Assembly (NCBI GenBank): GCA_004794655.1
Contig: SMMW01000522.1
Coordinates: forward strand, 2,542,001-2,606,000
DNA: 64,000 nt
Direction: 5' to 3'
Origin: Marisa cornuarietis
Taxonomy: Eukaryota > Mollusca > Gastropoda > Architaenioglossa > Ampullariidae
In this document: one piece after another, positions 47,516 through 58,544 of the stretch
Layout of the letters: the number at the start of each line of letters is the position of its first letter
Numbering within the stretch: the first letter of the stretch is position 1
Position numbers and translations under genes: made by a program
Notes under the pieces: generated by a model
Databases searched by the model: none
Seen by the model: the letters and a program-made list of their open reading frames with translations, nothing else
Told to the model about the DNA's origin: nothing

Positions 47516-49261
47516 AACTGCAGCAGCATGACGTCCATTTTTATCTGTTTGCTTGTTTTATTAAAAAAACTTTTTAAAATGTCTATACCAATCTGCAATT
47601 GGTATCTGGTTTCTAATATTATTCTTCTACGGTATACTTTTATATACATTATCCTGGAGATCGTGTTAATTATGAATAATTAATAATTATTATTTTCCTT
47701 TGTCCAATTAAAAAAGTCCTCTCAAAATCTTTTTCCACATTCATAAAGGCACACATTTTCCGTAGTCTTGTAATCTTTGCTCTTCACATAAAACCATCCT
47801 TGCTCGCTGTGTCCATTTGTACATACACCTCTCATACACAATAAAGGTATCGGGATCTTGCGCATGTGTTTGTGCGCGTGCTCTGTGTGCGGAGAAAGGA
47901 TTGCCGTTACGACTGCGGTTCTGTTGTCTCAGAAACCCAAACAGTCGTTAGCTTAAGGAATCTTATTAAGAACCACTATGTCGCCCTGTCGGCCACAGCG
48001 CTGACTTTTCTGTCGTGTTGGAAAGTGTGAAGCGGCTGACGAGGGGAAATAAGAAATAAGAAACTGCAGATGATTTCTCAATGCGTTCTCTCCCTTTACG
48101 TGCAGTTTATCATTTACTAATTTGGTGTAAATACCCACACATCACTGCCTGCTCTATACAATGATCAATGACACATCTAGAACTTCTTACTCTAGCTTCA
48201 GTACTTACTAAGCTTTAATCTTGTTATTTTTCATTTGTTTTATGAAAAGGACAAGAGTTCACCACTGCTGGTTTGCGCTAAAAAAAAAATCAAATAGTTT
48301 TAAAGTCCGTGAGGTCACCATTGCTACTACTTCTAACGGGTTAGCATTTTAGCCAGACCTTTTCAGCATTATCTTGTAAAAAAAAAGACCTTGTAATTTT
48401 ACTAAAACCATACTCCAAGAAATATTGTTTGAGGTGGGGCGGGGGTCGTTGGATTTGGGTAAGTACTTGGTGAGTTTTACTTCCTACCCATATATCACAT
48501 TCTGTTCATGAATAATCCGATATTTTTCCAAATAAATCCAATGCCCAGTTAGGGTTAGTTCTATATAATCTACATATTGCAGTATTTTATACTATCTGTG
48601 TTATCAATTTATTGCTGATCATGACAAGTTGCCTTTGGTTTAGTTTGACCAGAGAGAATAGCTTATCTATTCTTTCTGGTTTGACTCTTGTTTCTTGGAC
48701 AAAAGGTGTTTGGAGCGTCTAAAGTTGAGACAACAACTCTTACCATACAACACGTAGGTACTACTGCAAGCTAGTGCTTTTACATACACACTGACTTCTT
48801 GTTAAACAAATGCAAAAGTAGTGTAAATTTATTCCTCCATTATTCTGACACCAGCAAGTTTGATCTGTCTGTTGAGAGAATTCGCTGCTGCAAGGTAAAA
48901 GATGGTTAGGGTCAGGCAAGTAGAACCTTTCCAGCGAAACACCAGATGTGGACTGGGGGGGGGGCTGCGAGGAGCGGGTTGTCAATACCGTGGGACATGG
49001 AGATTCACATTCCGCCGGGTAAAAGTTGCAACGACTGAGTACACCCATCCGACGATTGCGAATACATCGATAACATTACACAATCATCTAGACACCCTCA
49101 GGCAAACAATCTTTGACCAAGGTACGCAACTTATTAAGGCCTTCGTTACAAAAAACCACAATCATCTCCAATCATCTCTCACACCTTGATAATCTGCTCA
49201 AGAAAAGTCGCTCAAAAGTGGGCAAAACTTGACAGAGCAGCAAGATAGAACTTTCCCTGTC
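47263..49261. other. non-coding stretch
   Basis: No gene recognised. It contains a (CTC)(ATC)(AGC) compound trinucleotide repeat (47468-47528). The open frame at 47288-47683 runs through that repeat. Confidence 0.5.
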
Positions 49262-49490
49262 GGCTTCACCAGCAAGCTAGAATATTTTGAGATGCACTTT
49301 AGGAGCAACAACCTGAAGTATGTGTTTTGCCAGAAATATCAAGAAATATCAACACGACAAGAAGAAATGCGTTCTAAGAAGGATTTCGCTGCCTAAAATA
49401 AGATGGAGCAACGCTGATGCTGACAGAGCCCATCGCACCGGTAAGCTCGAGCCTTAGTCCACTAAACTAAGACCAAGGATCATAGCATTG
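49262..49490 (+). mobile_element. L1-type ORF1-like relic
   Basis: One frame reads LEYFEMHFRSNNLKYVF. After a shift, NADADRAHRTGK appears, and then STK.RPRIIAL. This is the pattern of L1 ORF1 proteins (LE..SRRNNL ... IERAHR.G ... RPRPIIV.F). There are stops and frameshifts, and no attached ORF2. Decay makes the call tentative. Confidence 0.4.
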
Positions 49491-49567
49491 TGACTGATTG
49501 TCTAAAGATCAAGGCATTGTCACAGATTGTCTAACGATCGTAGAACTGTGACAGATTGGCTAACAAT
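49473..49567. repeat. 29-30-bp tandem repeat, three copies
   Basis: Units of AAGGATCATAGCATTGTGAC then TGATTGTCTA, diverged by a few bases. It starts immediately at the end of the ORF1-like relic. Confidence 0.8.
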
Positions 49568-50342
49568 CATATGAACAGTTCTTTTATTTCATTCTTTTGC
49601 TACGACACAAACGCCGGCGCTAGGGTGTTAAGGCCACGCAACGTGCAGACAGGTCACATCCACCACACACTGACCACACGGCGTTCTTTACGAGCTCTTT
49701 CCTTCAACAAAACACAAAGATCTGTCCGTGGGTTCCTACTATCCTATAATTATGGGGAGTTCTACTAATATGTATGGGGGTGGTTGCCTACTTCAAAATT
49801 TCCATTTACTTTTTCCATTTTCACAGAATTTCAAACAGTTTCAAACATATCTCGCAACGAATTAAGGTCTACATACATGTAAACCCTTTCAATAACATAC
49901 GTGATTCTAACAAGAATGAATCAATATACGTCAATAATCAAGCAAACATCAATGTATGTCAACCATCGAGCATGAATCAATAAACGGCAATACTCAAACA
50001 TGAATCAATACAACATCACTACCTCCCGAACGTCCAATTATTCTTCTTTAACATACAGCTCTTCTTACTACTAGTCAGTACATTCTTCAATGTTCCAGTC
50101 AATCAGTTCTCCGACAGGTATTCAGAATGCGACATAAAAAAGTCCCGAAACGATAGTCTTATTTCCAGTAGAAAATGACAAAACTCACTTACTGTTCCAA
50201 GTCCGATTAGAATTCATACACTCACTGACATACACACTCCTATAAATTATCTCCCTTGACACGCTTCGTTCGACTGGTTGTCGGCGCTTCTCGTGGGTCA
50301 CCGATTTTCCACTTCTCCTTCTCCGTTAGACGTGGCGAAATC

Positions 50343-50485
50343 CGCACGCTGAAGACAGTACTCCCCTGATGTCATGCACACAGCTCTTTGAGGATAACAT
50401 ATTCCTTTGGTCATAGGGCAAACAGCTCGCTGACGACAATATACTCCTGGGTCGTAATTCACACAGCACTTTGAAGACAGTATAC
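50343..50485. repeat. 42-bp tandem repeat, possible 14-residue Cys repeats
   Basis: About 3.4 diverged units. On the minus strand it lies in a 90-codon frame (50298-50567) where each unit gives a 14-residue peptide such as VCPMTKGICYPQRA, next to a shorter VCMTSGEYCLQRA. Two Cys and a QRA end recur. No signal peptide or domain is seen. It may be coding or only a repeat of length divisible by three. Confidence 0.65.
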
Positions 50486-50585
50486 TCCTGGTCCACGATA
50501 TCTTCTTTGCAGTCTTCTCGACCCCCAACTTATTCCTGAAAATACTTATGAATTCGTGAATACTCACACCAACTGCACTACCACA

Positions 50586-52177
50586 TTATATTATACCTTC
50601 ACAACTATCATACTTCTTTCTAAGAACCATCAGATATCATAAGCGCTCGTCATTCTCCCCAGGCCTATTACACAGACCAATCAATAAAGAAAATGACTAT
50701 TACCAAGATCAATCAATAAAAAAAAAATTCCATACCTTGACTAGGCAAGGAATTAGATTTTCTCCCCTGTCTCTTTCACACAGAACGTACTCCTATGTCC
50801 TTCCACTAGGACGTTTGGTCGGGGAATGAATAAAATCAGTTCACCTGACTTACAGGTGCTACCGTTACTACTTTACTCAGGCGCACGCCCTCTCCTGAAC
50901 CGAACTCCCATTCCTGCATTTCTCGTACGTTTGTTAAAGGGGGACTAGCTCTGCGTCTTAGTATATAAAGGGAACTAACTCCAATTCTTACATTACTGTC
51001 ACGGATCGATCCGTGACATAGGGCCATAGGCCATAGGGGATGGCGAGCAGGGACGACAGCCCAGGGCCCCTCGCCCGAAGGGGGTCCTGCGCATAGTGCC
51101 TTTTGGGATGGTACATCGGGAGAAGGAGATAATCCGTAGTTTTCACAATCTTTGAACTCAAATCGCCTCCCCCTTTCAGCGGAGTAAAAGTAAATTCTGT
51201 TAAAGTAGACGAGATAATCCCGTGAAAACAAGACCAGTGGTGGCGACATGGCTTTCAAAGGTGAGGTTTGGAAAGTCCCCACAATTATATTTGCCCACGG
51301 CCCCGCATCCCACTAGCCCAGAAGACACTTTTTATTGCGACAAACAACAAAATTAACCGATTATCTGGTTGAGTTTTCCTAATGTGTTAGTTAAATCAAA
51401 TAAAGGTGCCTTTAACGATAATTATTATAGTCATGGGGCTAGCCAGTGTAGTGCGAGGTACAGCAAGGAACGTTTTCTGTGCTGCTTTATACCTCCATCT
51501 GTGGATTTGACTCATCATAGCACATTTATGTTAACAGTATCTCTCCTACAGCAAGATTTGGTGCCGTTCTTGTGAGGATTTTAACATTAGAACAGCAGCA
51601 GAGAGTTTTGTCTATTTTGATGTAGTTGTTAGGAAGGGGTTGTTGATTTTATACGCCAAACCAGCAACTAAAGCAAAGCAGTCAGCCTTGTAAACAGATG
51701 CCACATATAAAAAAAGAACCCAGGACAGCCAGACCTCACTGTATTGTGACTAGCACTGATTATTGCTCCTCCGGACTGCCCTAGTTGTTAGGAAACCTGA
51801 ACAACGATGTTTGAATTATTGTACGGATCCAAATAGCCTTCCTTACACCCTCTTATAAACATAGATGGCTGGTTATTATTGCAACTTTGCTTTCAGTTCG
51901 ATATTATTATCTTAAATTGTGTGCTTAGGGATTACGGGTAACTTTACTTTCATCTCGCGGCTGATTTGCAATTAATGATTATTACATCTAATCCTATCAA
52001 ACCTTAACCCGCAAACTGACATTAGAAAAAGAAATGGTTCCACTCAGAGACTCCTTACTTGTGTGGTGTCATCAGTATACCTCATATTTGTCCTTCTACG
52101 CCCCCATTTATGCATACATTAAATTGGACATCCAATTAGGCAATTTCTTAAATTTCTTTACATTTTTAAGTTTTCAG
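50586..52177. other. non-coding stretch
   Basis: Apart from the palindrome and the 148-codon minus frame, nothing is recognised. A perfect NF-kB/Rel-type word GGGACTTTCC lies on the minus strand near 51269-51278. Confidence 0.4.
50997..51018. other. perfect 22-bp palindrome
   Basis: The half-site is TGTCACGGATC followed by its exact reverse complement. The same 11-mer half, GATCCGTGACA, occurs at 56600-56610. TG...CA ends of this type are typical of LTR termini, so this could be a scar of joined LTR ends. It lies inside a 148-codon minus-strand frame (50836-51282) with no recognised domain. Confidence 0.6.
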
Positions 52178-52277
52178 CGAGGTGTGCAACATGCACAAGC
52201 TTTGATGACATCCACGTTCAGAGATGCAGTTGCAACTTTTTCTTCTTGCTTACGACTAGTGGACGCTTGCATGAACG
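52178..52277 (+). CDS. candidate internal exon, unknown gene
   Basis: A 100-bp segment is preceded by a strong 3' splice site (T-rich tract ending TTTTCAG) and followed by a consensus donor (AACG then GTAAGT). Two frames are open: one reads HAQALMTSTFRDAVATFSSC, the other RCATCTSFDDIHVQRCSC. No domain is recognised and no neighbouring exon was found in the AT-rich surroundings. The splice-site pair is the main evidence. Confidence 0.35.
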
Positions 52278-53334
52278 GTAAGTACCAGTTGATTATATTA
52301 ATTCGTGGATAACATGATTTGGTGAAGGTTAAGATTATTTTTAAAAAAAAACATCAAGGCGTTTTGAATACAGGACGTATACCGAGGTCATGGATTCTAA
52401 TAAGCATTTTTACAATGAAAAAGCTGCTGGTCTTCACGGCGTCTTACAAGGGATCTTTAAATTTTAAGCCGATGTTAACGCCCTTTTTAACAGATATACA
52501 GTATTTAACCACATATTATCTACTGGACCAATACATGATCAGAATCTTTATACAACTACTAAATTCAAAATGTGAAGTACATGATCCTGACACCTATATA
52601 AGGATGTCACAATTAAACTTCTTCCATAAATCAAATGGTTTCATTCCTAACAAGCACTTAGTGACTGCGCCGCAGACAATGACAAGAGACACCAGGAAGA
52701 TTTAGAACGAATGACGAACCAGTAGACAACATTTTCACCTGGTTTCATGTGGCCTAATGTTGTCTCACGCGGCAAAAATATTATATACTGTAGTCATACA
52801 CTTTCATACAGCTTTTCATCTATTTTCTCCACCAGAATTATGGTGTGTTCATAGAAAAAAAGGGTATTAGAGGAAAGATACTGAATAAATATCGGCGCAT
52901 AATGAAATACACTCTCAGAAAACCATTACTGCTCTTAACGACTAGTTTCTCCGAGGCCCCCTATTAAACGCCGACCCCGAAGATGAAATACACTTTCTGT
53001 AGGTGTACAAACTACCGAAATTACTAAGTTGAAAAAACAAATATGAGAACGAAAGAAACATTCTCTGTAATATACCAAATATAGCGCAAGCACGTCCGAC
53101 ACACACGCGCACGCACGCGCATCGACAGACTTTTATTTATTTAACGGATTAAAAGGGCTCTGCTTCATGTAAATAAGGGTTTTATACTCTCAACTGTTGT
53201 ACAAACTACATTAGGTTAGACTCGATTGAAAATTAGAAAATAATTCCTTCCTGTCACAACATCAGTAAAACTGGTTGTCGTATCTTTAAATTTTCAGAAA
53301 ATATCAGAAAATAGTTTTGATACAGCTCTGGGCC
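52278..53334. other. AT-rich non-coding stretch
   Basis: No gene recognised. The 128-codon frame at 52319-52705 is AT-rich with no domain. Confidence 0.45.
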
Positions 53335-54581
53335 TCCTTATTAAAAGACCACCGTCTTCTCCCACAAGCTCAGTCGGCATATAGACCCTTTCACAGCACT
53401 GAGACCACTCTTATTAAAGTAACGATAGACGTATTATCTGCCCTTGACAGTGGTGATGTTTCTCCCTTAAATCTATTGGACCTGTCTGCTGCATTCAACA
53501 CAATAGACCACTCTCTGCTCCTTCATAGACTCCACACCCTCTACGGAATTTCTGGACCTGTCCTCTCATGGTTCAACTCCTATCTCACTGATAGGACCCA
53601 GACTGTGGTCGTTGACGGTCAAACATCTCACCCTGCTCCACTTCTCTGTGGTGTTCCCCAAGGCTCCGTATTTGGCCCAGTTCTGTTTATCCTGTACACT
53701 AAACCACTTTCATCGTGCATCCAGTCTCACCAGGTTTCTCATCAGTCCTATGCTGATGACACGCAGCTTTACTGTTCCACTCCACCGGCTGAGTCTCACT
53801 CTGCTATTAGCTCTCTAGAAGCTTGTATTAGTGATGTCAAGGGCTGGATGGTAAAAAAACAAGCTTAAACTAAACAATGATAAAACGGAAGCCCTCTTGT
53901 GCCATAGAAGACGTCGCTCGTCAGTCTGCCCAATCACATCAAGGTGGGCGACAGCAACATCACCTTCACGTCATTCGTTAGGAACCTGGGATTTATTGTC
54001 ACTGCAGACATGACACTCGATAGACATGTAGCATCTGTCTGTCAGTCTGCCTACTATGAGCTCCGTAATATCAGCGCCATCCGTCATTTTCTCTCTCCAC
54101 GCGCTACCAACACTCTTGTCTGTGCGTTTGTTCTTTCTCGACTTGACTACTGGCAGGCTGCCCCTCATCCCTCATTCAGAAACTCCAGAAAGTACAGAAC
54201 TCCGCTGCACGTCTGGTGCTTAGAGCCACGAAACGGGACCATGTCACTCCTCTCCTTCGTTTTCTACACTGGCTACCCGTCCGTTCTCGCATCCAGTACA
54301 AACTGTCTGTGCTGTGTTTTAATTTCTTTGCTGGCTCCTGCCCTGATTATTTCTCTGAACTTCTCATCCCTTACGTTCCGTCCAGACAACTCCGCTCTTC
54401 GTCGGATGACCGCCTCCTAACTGTTCCTGTCACCAGAACAACAACATATGGTCACAGGATTTTTGGTTACTGTGCAGCAAAACAATGGAACTCTGTCCCT
54501 TTCCATATTCGCCACCTTCCTACAACTGAATCCTTCAAATCTGCACTGAAAACGCACCTCTTACTTGACCATTACTCCTAA
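53335..54581 (+). pseudogene. reverse transcriptase ORF of the CR1/L2-like LINE, frameshifted
   Basis: The frame with motifs A-C ends just after SDVKGWMVKK, where an A7 run (53853-53859) appears to carry one extra A. The next frame continues with KLNNDKTEALLCHRR. A second shift near 53930 leads to NITFTSFVRNLGFIVTADMT. A third, with loss of a few codons near 54150 after FVLSRLDY, leads to the C-terminal frame ending HLLLDHYS. So there are at least three lesions in a region that should encode one protein. It cannot make a full RT and is a dead copy. Confidence 0.85.
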
Positions 54582-54868
54582 CACAGTCCACAATGCTCGT
54601 CCTTCTTACCCTCCCCCCTTCTGCTCTTGCTAATTTTCTACCATCTTTCTCTGCAGAATACCTATATTTTCTATGCTCTGTTAATTGGTGTCTTTTTGTG
54701 TTTTCCATCTTTGTTTTCTGTTTGTCGTCAGTACTGTCGTTTATTCTTACGCCCCTCGTGTTCTATCCATGTAGTCCATGTCTCTTCCTTGTTTTTAAGC
54801 GCTAAGAGCATGCTCTCTATGAGTGTGAATATGCGCTATACAAATCTTCATTTATTATTATTATTATG
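53335..54868 (+). mobile_element. CR1/L2-like LINE, 5'-truncated, RT partly preserved
   Basis: The element starts inside the RT domain and runs to a 3' UTR ending in the same GCGCTAAGAGCATGCTCTCT segment and a short ATT tail as the copy at 43.7-44.3 kb. RT motifs are visible in order: LLPQAQSAYRPFHSTETTL, LLDLSAAF (motif A, catalytic Asp kept), GVPQGSVFGPVLF (motif B) and SYADDTQLY (motif C intact). The clade within CR1/L2/Rex1-like elements is not certain. Confidence 0.92.
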
Positions 54869-55471
54869 AAAATCACATGTAACTCTTGCCTCTGTGTGCA
54901 CATAACAGACACATTTCATAAATATTGAACTATCGTGATTTTACTTGTAGAAATATTAGAAAGAATAGAAAGAAAGCTAACTACTAAGTAGTATAAGTAC
55001 CAATATTTTTTTTAAGTGAATGTTCTTGTAGACACTCGTGCGTTTGAGGCTGCGTGCGTGAGTGAGTGCGTGTGTGTGTGAATGTGTGTATGGGTGTGTA
55101 GCGTACAATGGGGTACAGCAGTTGAGTATTGTTTTGTTCGACACACAGGTGTGCCTTGGTTTGACACTGCCACGCTGGAAGTCACGAGAACTTGAAAGTC
55201 TCGGTTTTTACCTTATTTCACGTGCGAGCAGAGCAGAGCTCCATCCGTCCAGGTGGTTAGGGTGTCTTGTTTTTCTGTCGCTGTCATGCGAGTTGCATGA
55301 GAAAATTGAGGTTTTGGATATTTTAAAATTTTATGTGTGGGGCGGGCTTAGCTCACCTTGTGGCGATGTAAACAAGGGTGGGTATATTAGACCCGACATT
55401 TAGCAAGTAGGAGAATGCTCGATTTGGACGATCGATATTCCGGCAATCCTGGTGTGTTGCTTGCTGTGTGC
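54869..55471. other. non-coding stretch
   Basis: No gene recognised. It has a GT-rich segment near 55040-55100. Confidence 0.45.
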
Positions 55472-56610
55472 TGTCACTGACGGGGGGTGCAGTCTTCATT
55501 CAGGCCTACCAGTCGTCATAGTGTATGTCGACGTGAGGCGCTAGAGAGAGAGCGCTGGTTAGTGACAAGAGTTGTCACCGTACTTACTGGTATTCAACCG
55601 AGGGCTGTGATTCTACTACCGGTACAGTACAGAAAGAACTTTTTGCTGAAATTTGGATACAGGCGTCTGAGAACTTATCTGACGTAAACAGAGGGACTCC
55701 GCCGAGAGCGTGGAAGGCTGTGGGAAACTACGGGTTTTGACGGCTGGAGCTGGCGCATAGACGGGCCTGTGGTTCGGCAAAGACGAGTGAAAGGGTGTCC
55801 GCGTATCTCCAAGTTGGGGAGGAGCATCCGATACAGAGAGGCTGAATGACTGACTTGCGTGGGGCGATATCCTACAGACGATATCCGAAGTTTCCGGAGG
55901 TCCACTGACGTGAGGCAGAGGCATGGGCTTCCGATGATCTAACACCAGAAGAACATCCCCAACGAAGTAAGACTTTGATTAAGGTAGAGTGACGCACCAG
56001 ATGTCCTCCCTGTATAACTCATACGTGAGGAGTTGCTAAAATATTTGTAAAAAGAAATAACTTGAACTTTAAAAGAAAAAGGGTCAAGTGGAGAACTTTG
56101 TGTTTGCGCTTCGGGTCCAGAGTGGGAAGAAATTAAGCACGCGTAGGAAGACGGATAGGTTATCCTTACTGAGGAGGAGATAAGGCCTAGGGTGTGCTAC
56201 CCATTCTGACTCTGTTGTTAGAACCCAGTATTTGTGTGTTGGTGCCTAGGGCACTGTCGCTGAAAGACATTTCTTCATATTTTTGTTTTGATATACCTGT
56301 TAGACACTATTGTTTGTCAACAATTGCTCCTTGTGTATGCTTATTTATTGTTTACGTCAGCTTGAGCGGCGTAATAATCCAAGAAAGAGGGATTTTCAGG
56401 CTACGTCTAGCCGTGAGAATGCTAAATATCATGTTTGACTAACTGCTCGTGTTAACTACTGATGCTTTCTCTTGTGAATTTTGTGGTCAATAAGTATTTG
56501 TCTCTTTGAGGGACGTTCTACACCAGAGTGGTCATTTGTTGATTGTGTTGAGTTCACGAATGCGCGTGTCTGCGGATGACTCGTCGTGTGCATGCGGGTG
56601 ATCCGTGACA
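55472..56610 (+). mobile_element. possible solo LTR
   Basis: The segment begins TGTCACTGACGGGGGG and ends GGTGATCCGTGACA, giving inverted TGTCAC...GTGACA ends. An AATAAGT word lies near 56491. The terminal 11-mer is shared with the palindrome at 51.0 kb. I see no matching target duplication, no second LTR and no gag-pol. The left boundary is a guess. Confidence 0.3.
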
Positions 56611-56937
56611 GGGTGTGTATGTATGTGCTTAAAACCGTATCCTAAAAAAAAATCATTAGAAAGTATTTGCATGGATTGCAACCCACGCTTCACTGTGTAT
56701 GTCGCCGATGTCTTGATAGCTTACATACATTTCATTTAATTTAGTGTAAACGCTTAAAGGTTCTGAGAATATTTACCTTAAGGAAAACAACAGATATGAA
56801 AACAAGACAAAATAAAAAATCGCCGAAAACTAGGTATGAATACGCCTGGACTTTCAGGAGAAACACCACTGTGTAGTAGGCTACTTGCTGTTTACGAGAG
56901 ATAAAAACGGAGATGAAGCTGTCTCTGGAAGCCAGCA

Positions 56938-57172
56938 GCGTGGGTTGGTTGGTTTATTTAGTAGGAGTGTGCTTCCACCTTAAGGTGATTTTGCACGATG
57001 GGGAAGAAGGACGGTTAGGGTTAGGAAACCGAAGTACACGGGGGAAAAAAAAAACCCGACACCCAGCCCTGCGGACAGAGAGTGTCCCGAGACGAGATTT
57101 GATCCCGGAGTTTCTCACTGCAGGGGCAACAAGCGAGTGTTTTAACCACTACACTCCCGGGCGCCCTGCAGT
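56938..57172 (-). mobile_element. tRNA-derived SINE at the downstream edge of promoter-like block B
   Basis: The minus strand opens with GGGCGCCCGGGAGTGTAGTG, continues GTTAAAACACTCGC (A-box region) and has GGGATCAAATC (B-box-like) about 45 bp later. This is the usual head of tRNA-derived SINEs. The body contains a T10 run and CCTAACCCTAACC, and the element ends in AAATAAACCAACCAACCC, a short tetranucleotide tail. It sits just downstream of the TATA box of block B, separated by G-rich and TG-rich sequence. Confidence 0.7.
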
Positions 57173-57194
57173 GTGTGTGTGTGGGGGGGGGGGG

Positions 57195-57645
57195 ACAAGT
57201 GTCCGTCTTTTATAAGCCAAAGTGTCACGTGATGGGACGCCAAAAGCGACGCAAAAGGTGCGGTCTGTTTTGAGAAATAATAATGAAACTGTTTTGGGGG
57301 ATGGTGTGTGTGTGTCTGTGATGTTAGAGTACAGTTAGTTCACTCTTGTATCTACAACCACCATCCTAACATCAAAACTGTATCAATATTTGTTTGCAGG
57401 ACGCCGTCAAAATCCCAAAAATCTGTGCAAAATAACCAATGCGTGTAGATGTTGAACTATCATCAGGACAAAATCGGACTTCGCTTTACAAGAATAACAA
57501 TTATTTTGTTTATCGGCGTTTGATCAGACTGCCTACGCTTATCCCAACAAAACAATCAGCTTAAACTTTTTGGTGGCAGGAAAAAAGGGAAAAATTTGTT
57601 CACGCGACTTTTGTGTAATTGCGACTTACAAATAAGTGAAAATTT
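57195..57645 (-). promoter_or_regulatory. promoter-like block B, diverged duplicate without a gene
   Basis: By eye it aligns with 45928-46395 along its whole length, with many small indels and identity somewhere near two thirds. Shared words include CGTCTTTTATAAGCC-like, TGTCACGTGATG, GCAGGACG and CAAGAATAA. The TATA box (57207-57214) and TCACGTGA (57225-57232) are kept with the same 11-bp spacing. Downstream on the minus strand a G12 run, a TG run and a SINE replace the expected transcript start, and no relative of the 45-kb coding exon is found. It is probably an orphan promoter, or else a dispersed repeat. Confidence 0.6.
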
Positions 57646-58544
57646 CAAAAGTATGTGTTGTAGGATATCGCAGAGAACACCACAAACCTGATGTTAACAG
57701 TGGACTAACGTTTACTGTATCACACTAAACGGGCTTTTAAGTCTTAAAATTTCAGACAATGGAACTAGCCCAGAGCAACTATAAAGAGAGAGAAAGAAAT
57801 GGAGAGAAATGTAAAAAGATTTAAATCAAGAAAATACAAATGAGAAACACAGAACATTAGTGATGTAAAACCTAGGTCTTTCATCGTGAAAACAGAGGTG
57901 CAGGTACACTTTGTTTATTCCTGAACTTAAAGTGTAATGAAGGAAAATGCATGATGACCACCTGTCCCCCACCTCTCCCTCTTTGGGGTGAGGATGTAAA
58001 CTGTGCTCACAGTCACTGTTAATCCCCACCGTAATTGTTGCATTAATTACAAATTAATAGTAATAGTGATAATCGTTGCACAATCACTTGTTATACAGCA
58101 TACCAACGGACAACAACCCTTTTCTAAAAGTTTGTGGATGTTTTGTGCCTACATTTTGTTGTATTGATACTGAAGCGAGATAGACTGAGGTGAGCTCTAC
58201 ATGACACCATGATTACCCAAACCAAAGCTGTTGTGTTCGGTTTATTGTGCTCACTTCTGTTTTGGGGGCAGTCTTCTTACTGTGTAACCCTGTCCCGCAG
58301 GTAAAGGTGATACGATAAAGCAGACACATTAGAGTACTGTAAATGAGAGAAGGAAAAACTGTACAGACACGGCTGAGAGTGGAGCGAACGAACGAATACG
58401 ATTTTTTTTTTTGACTCGTAGCCTCAACATTCAGGTGATGAGCACAACTCGTACTACAACTATGACTATAGCAAAGTATACCATGATACATCGTAAAACA
58501 GCATCATAGTTGGCCTACTAATGTGTAGCTAAATATTTCTATTT
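57646..58544. other. non-coding stretch
   Basis: No gene recognised. It separates block B from the LINE relic upstream of it. Confidence 0.45.

Noticed and set aside
50836..51282. 148-codon minus-strand frame ending near possible donors
   Set aside because: No ATG at its start, contains the 22-bp palindrome, no recognised protein family.
50997..56610. Complete LTR retrotransposon between the two GATCCGTGACA ends
   Set aside because: No gag-pol, no primer-binding site or polypurine tract, and the interior holds an unrelated LINE; only a solo-LTR possibility is kept.
57014..57030. Telomere-like TTAGGGTTAGG
   Set aside because: Only two units and part of a SINE body.
45928..57645. Blocks A and B as the two LTRs of one 11-kb element
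   Set aside because: Divergence is far too high for an LTR pair, no TG...CA ends, and the interior holds unrelated elements and a gene.
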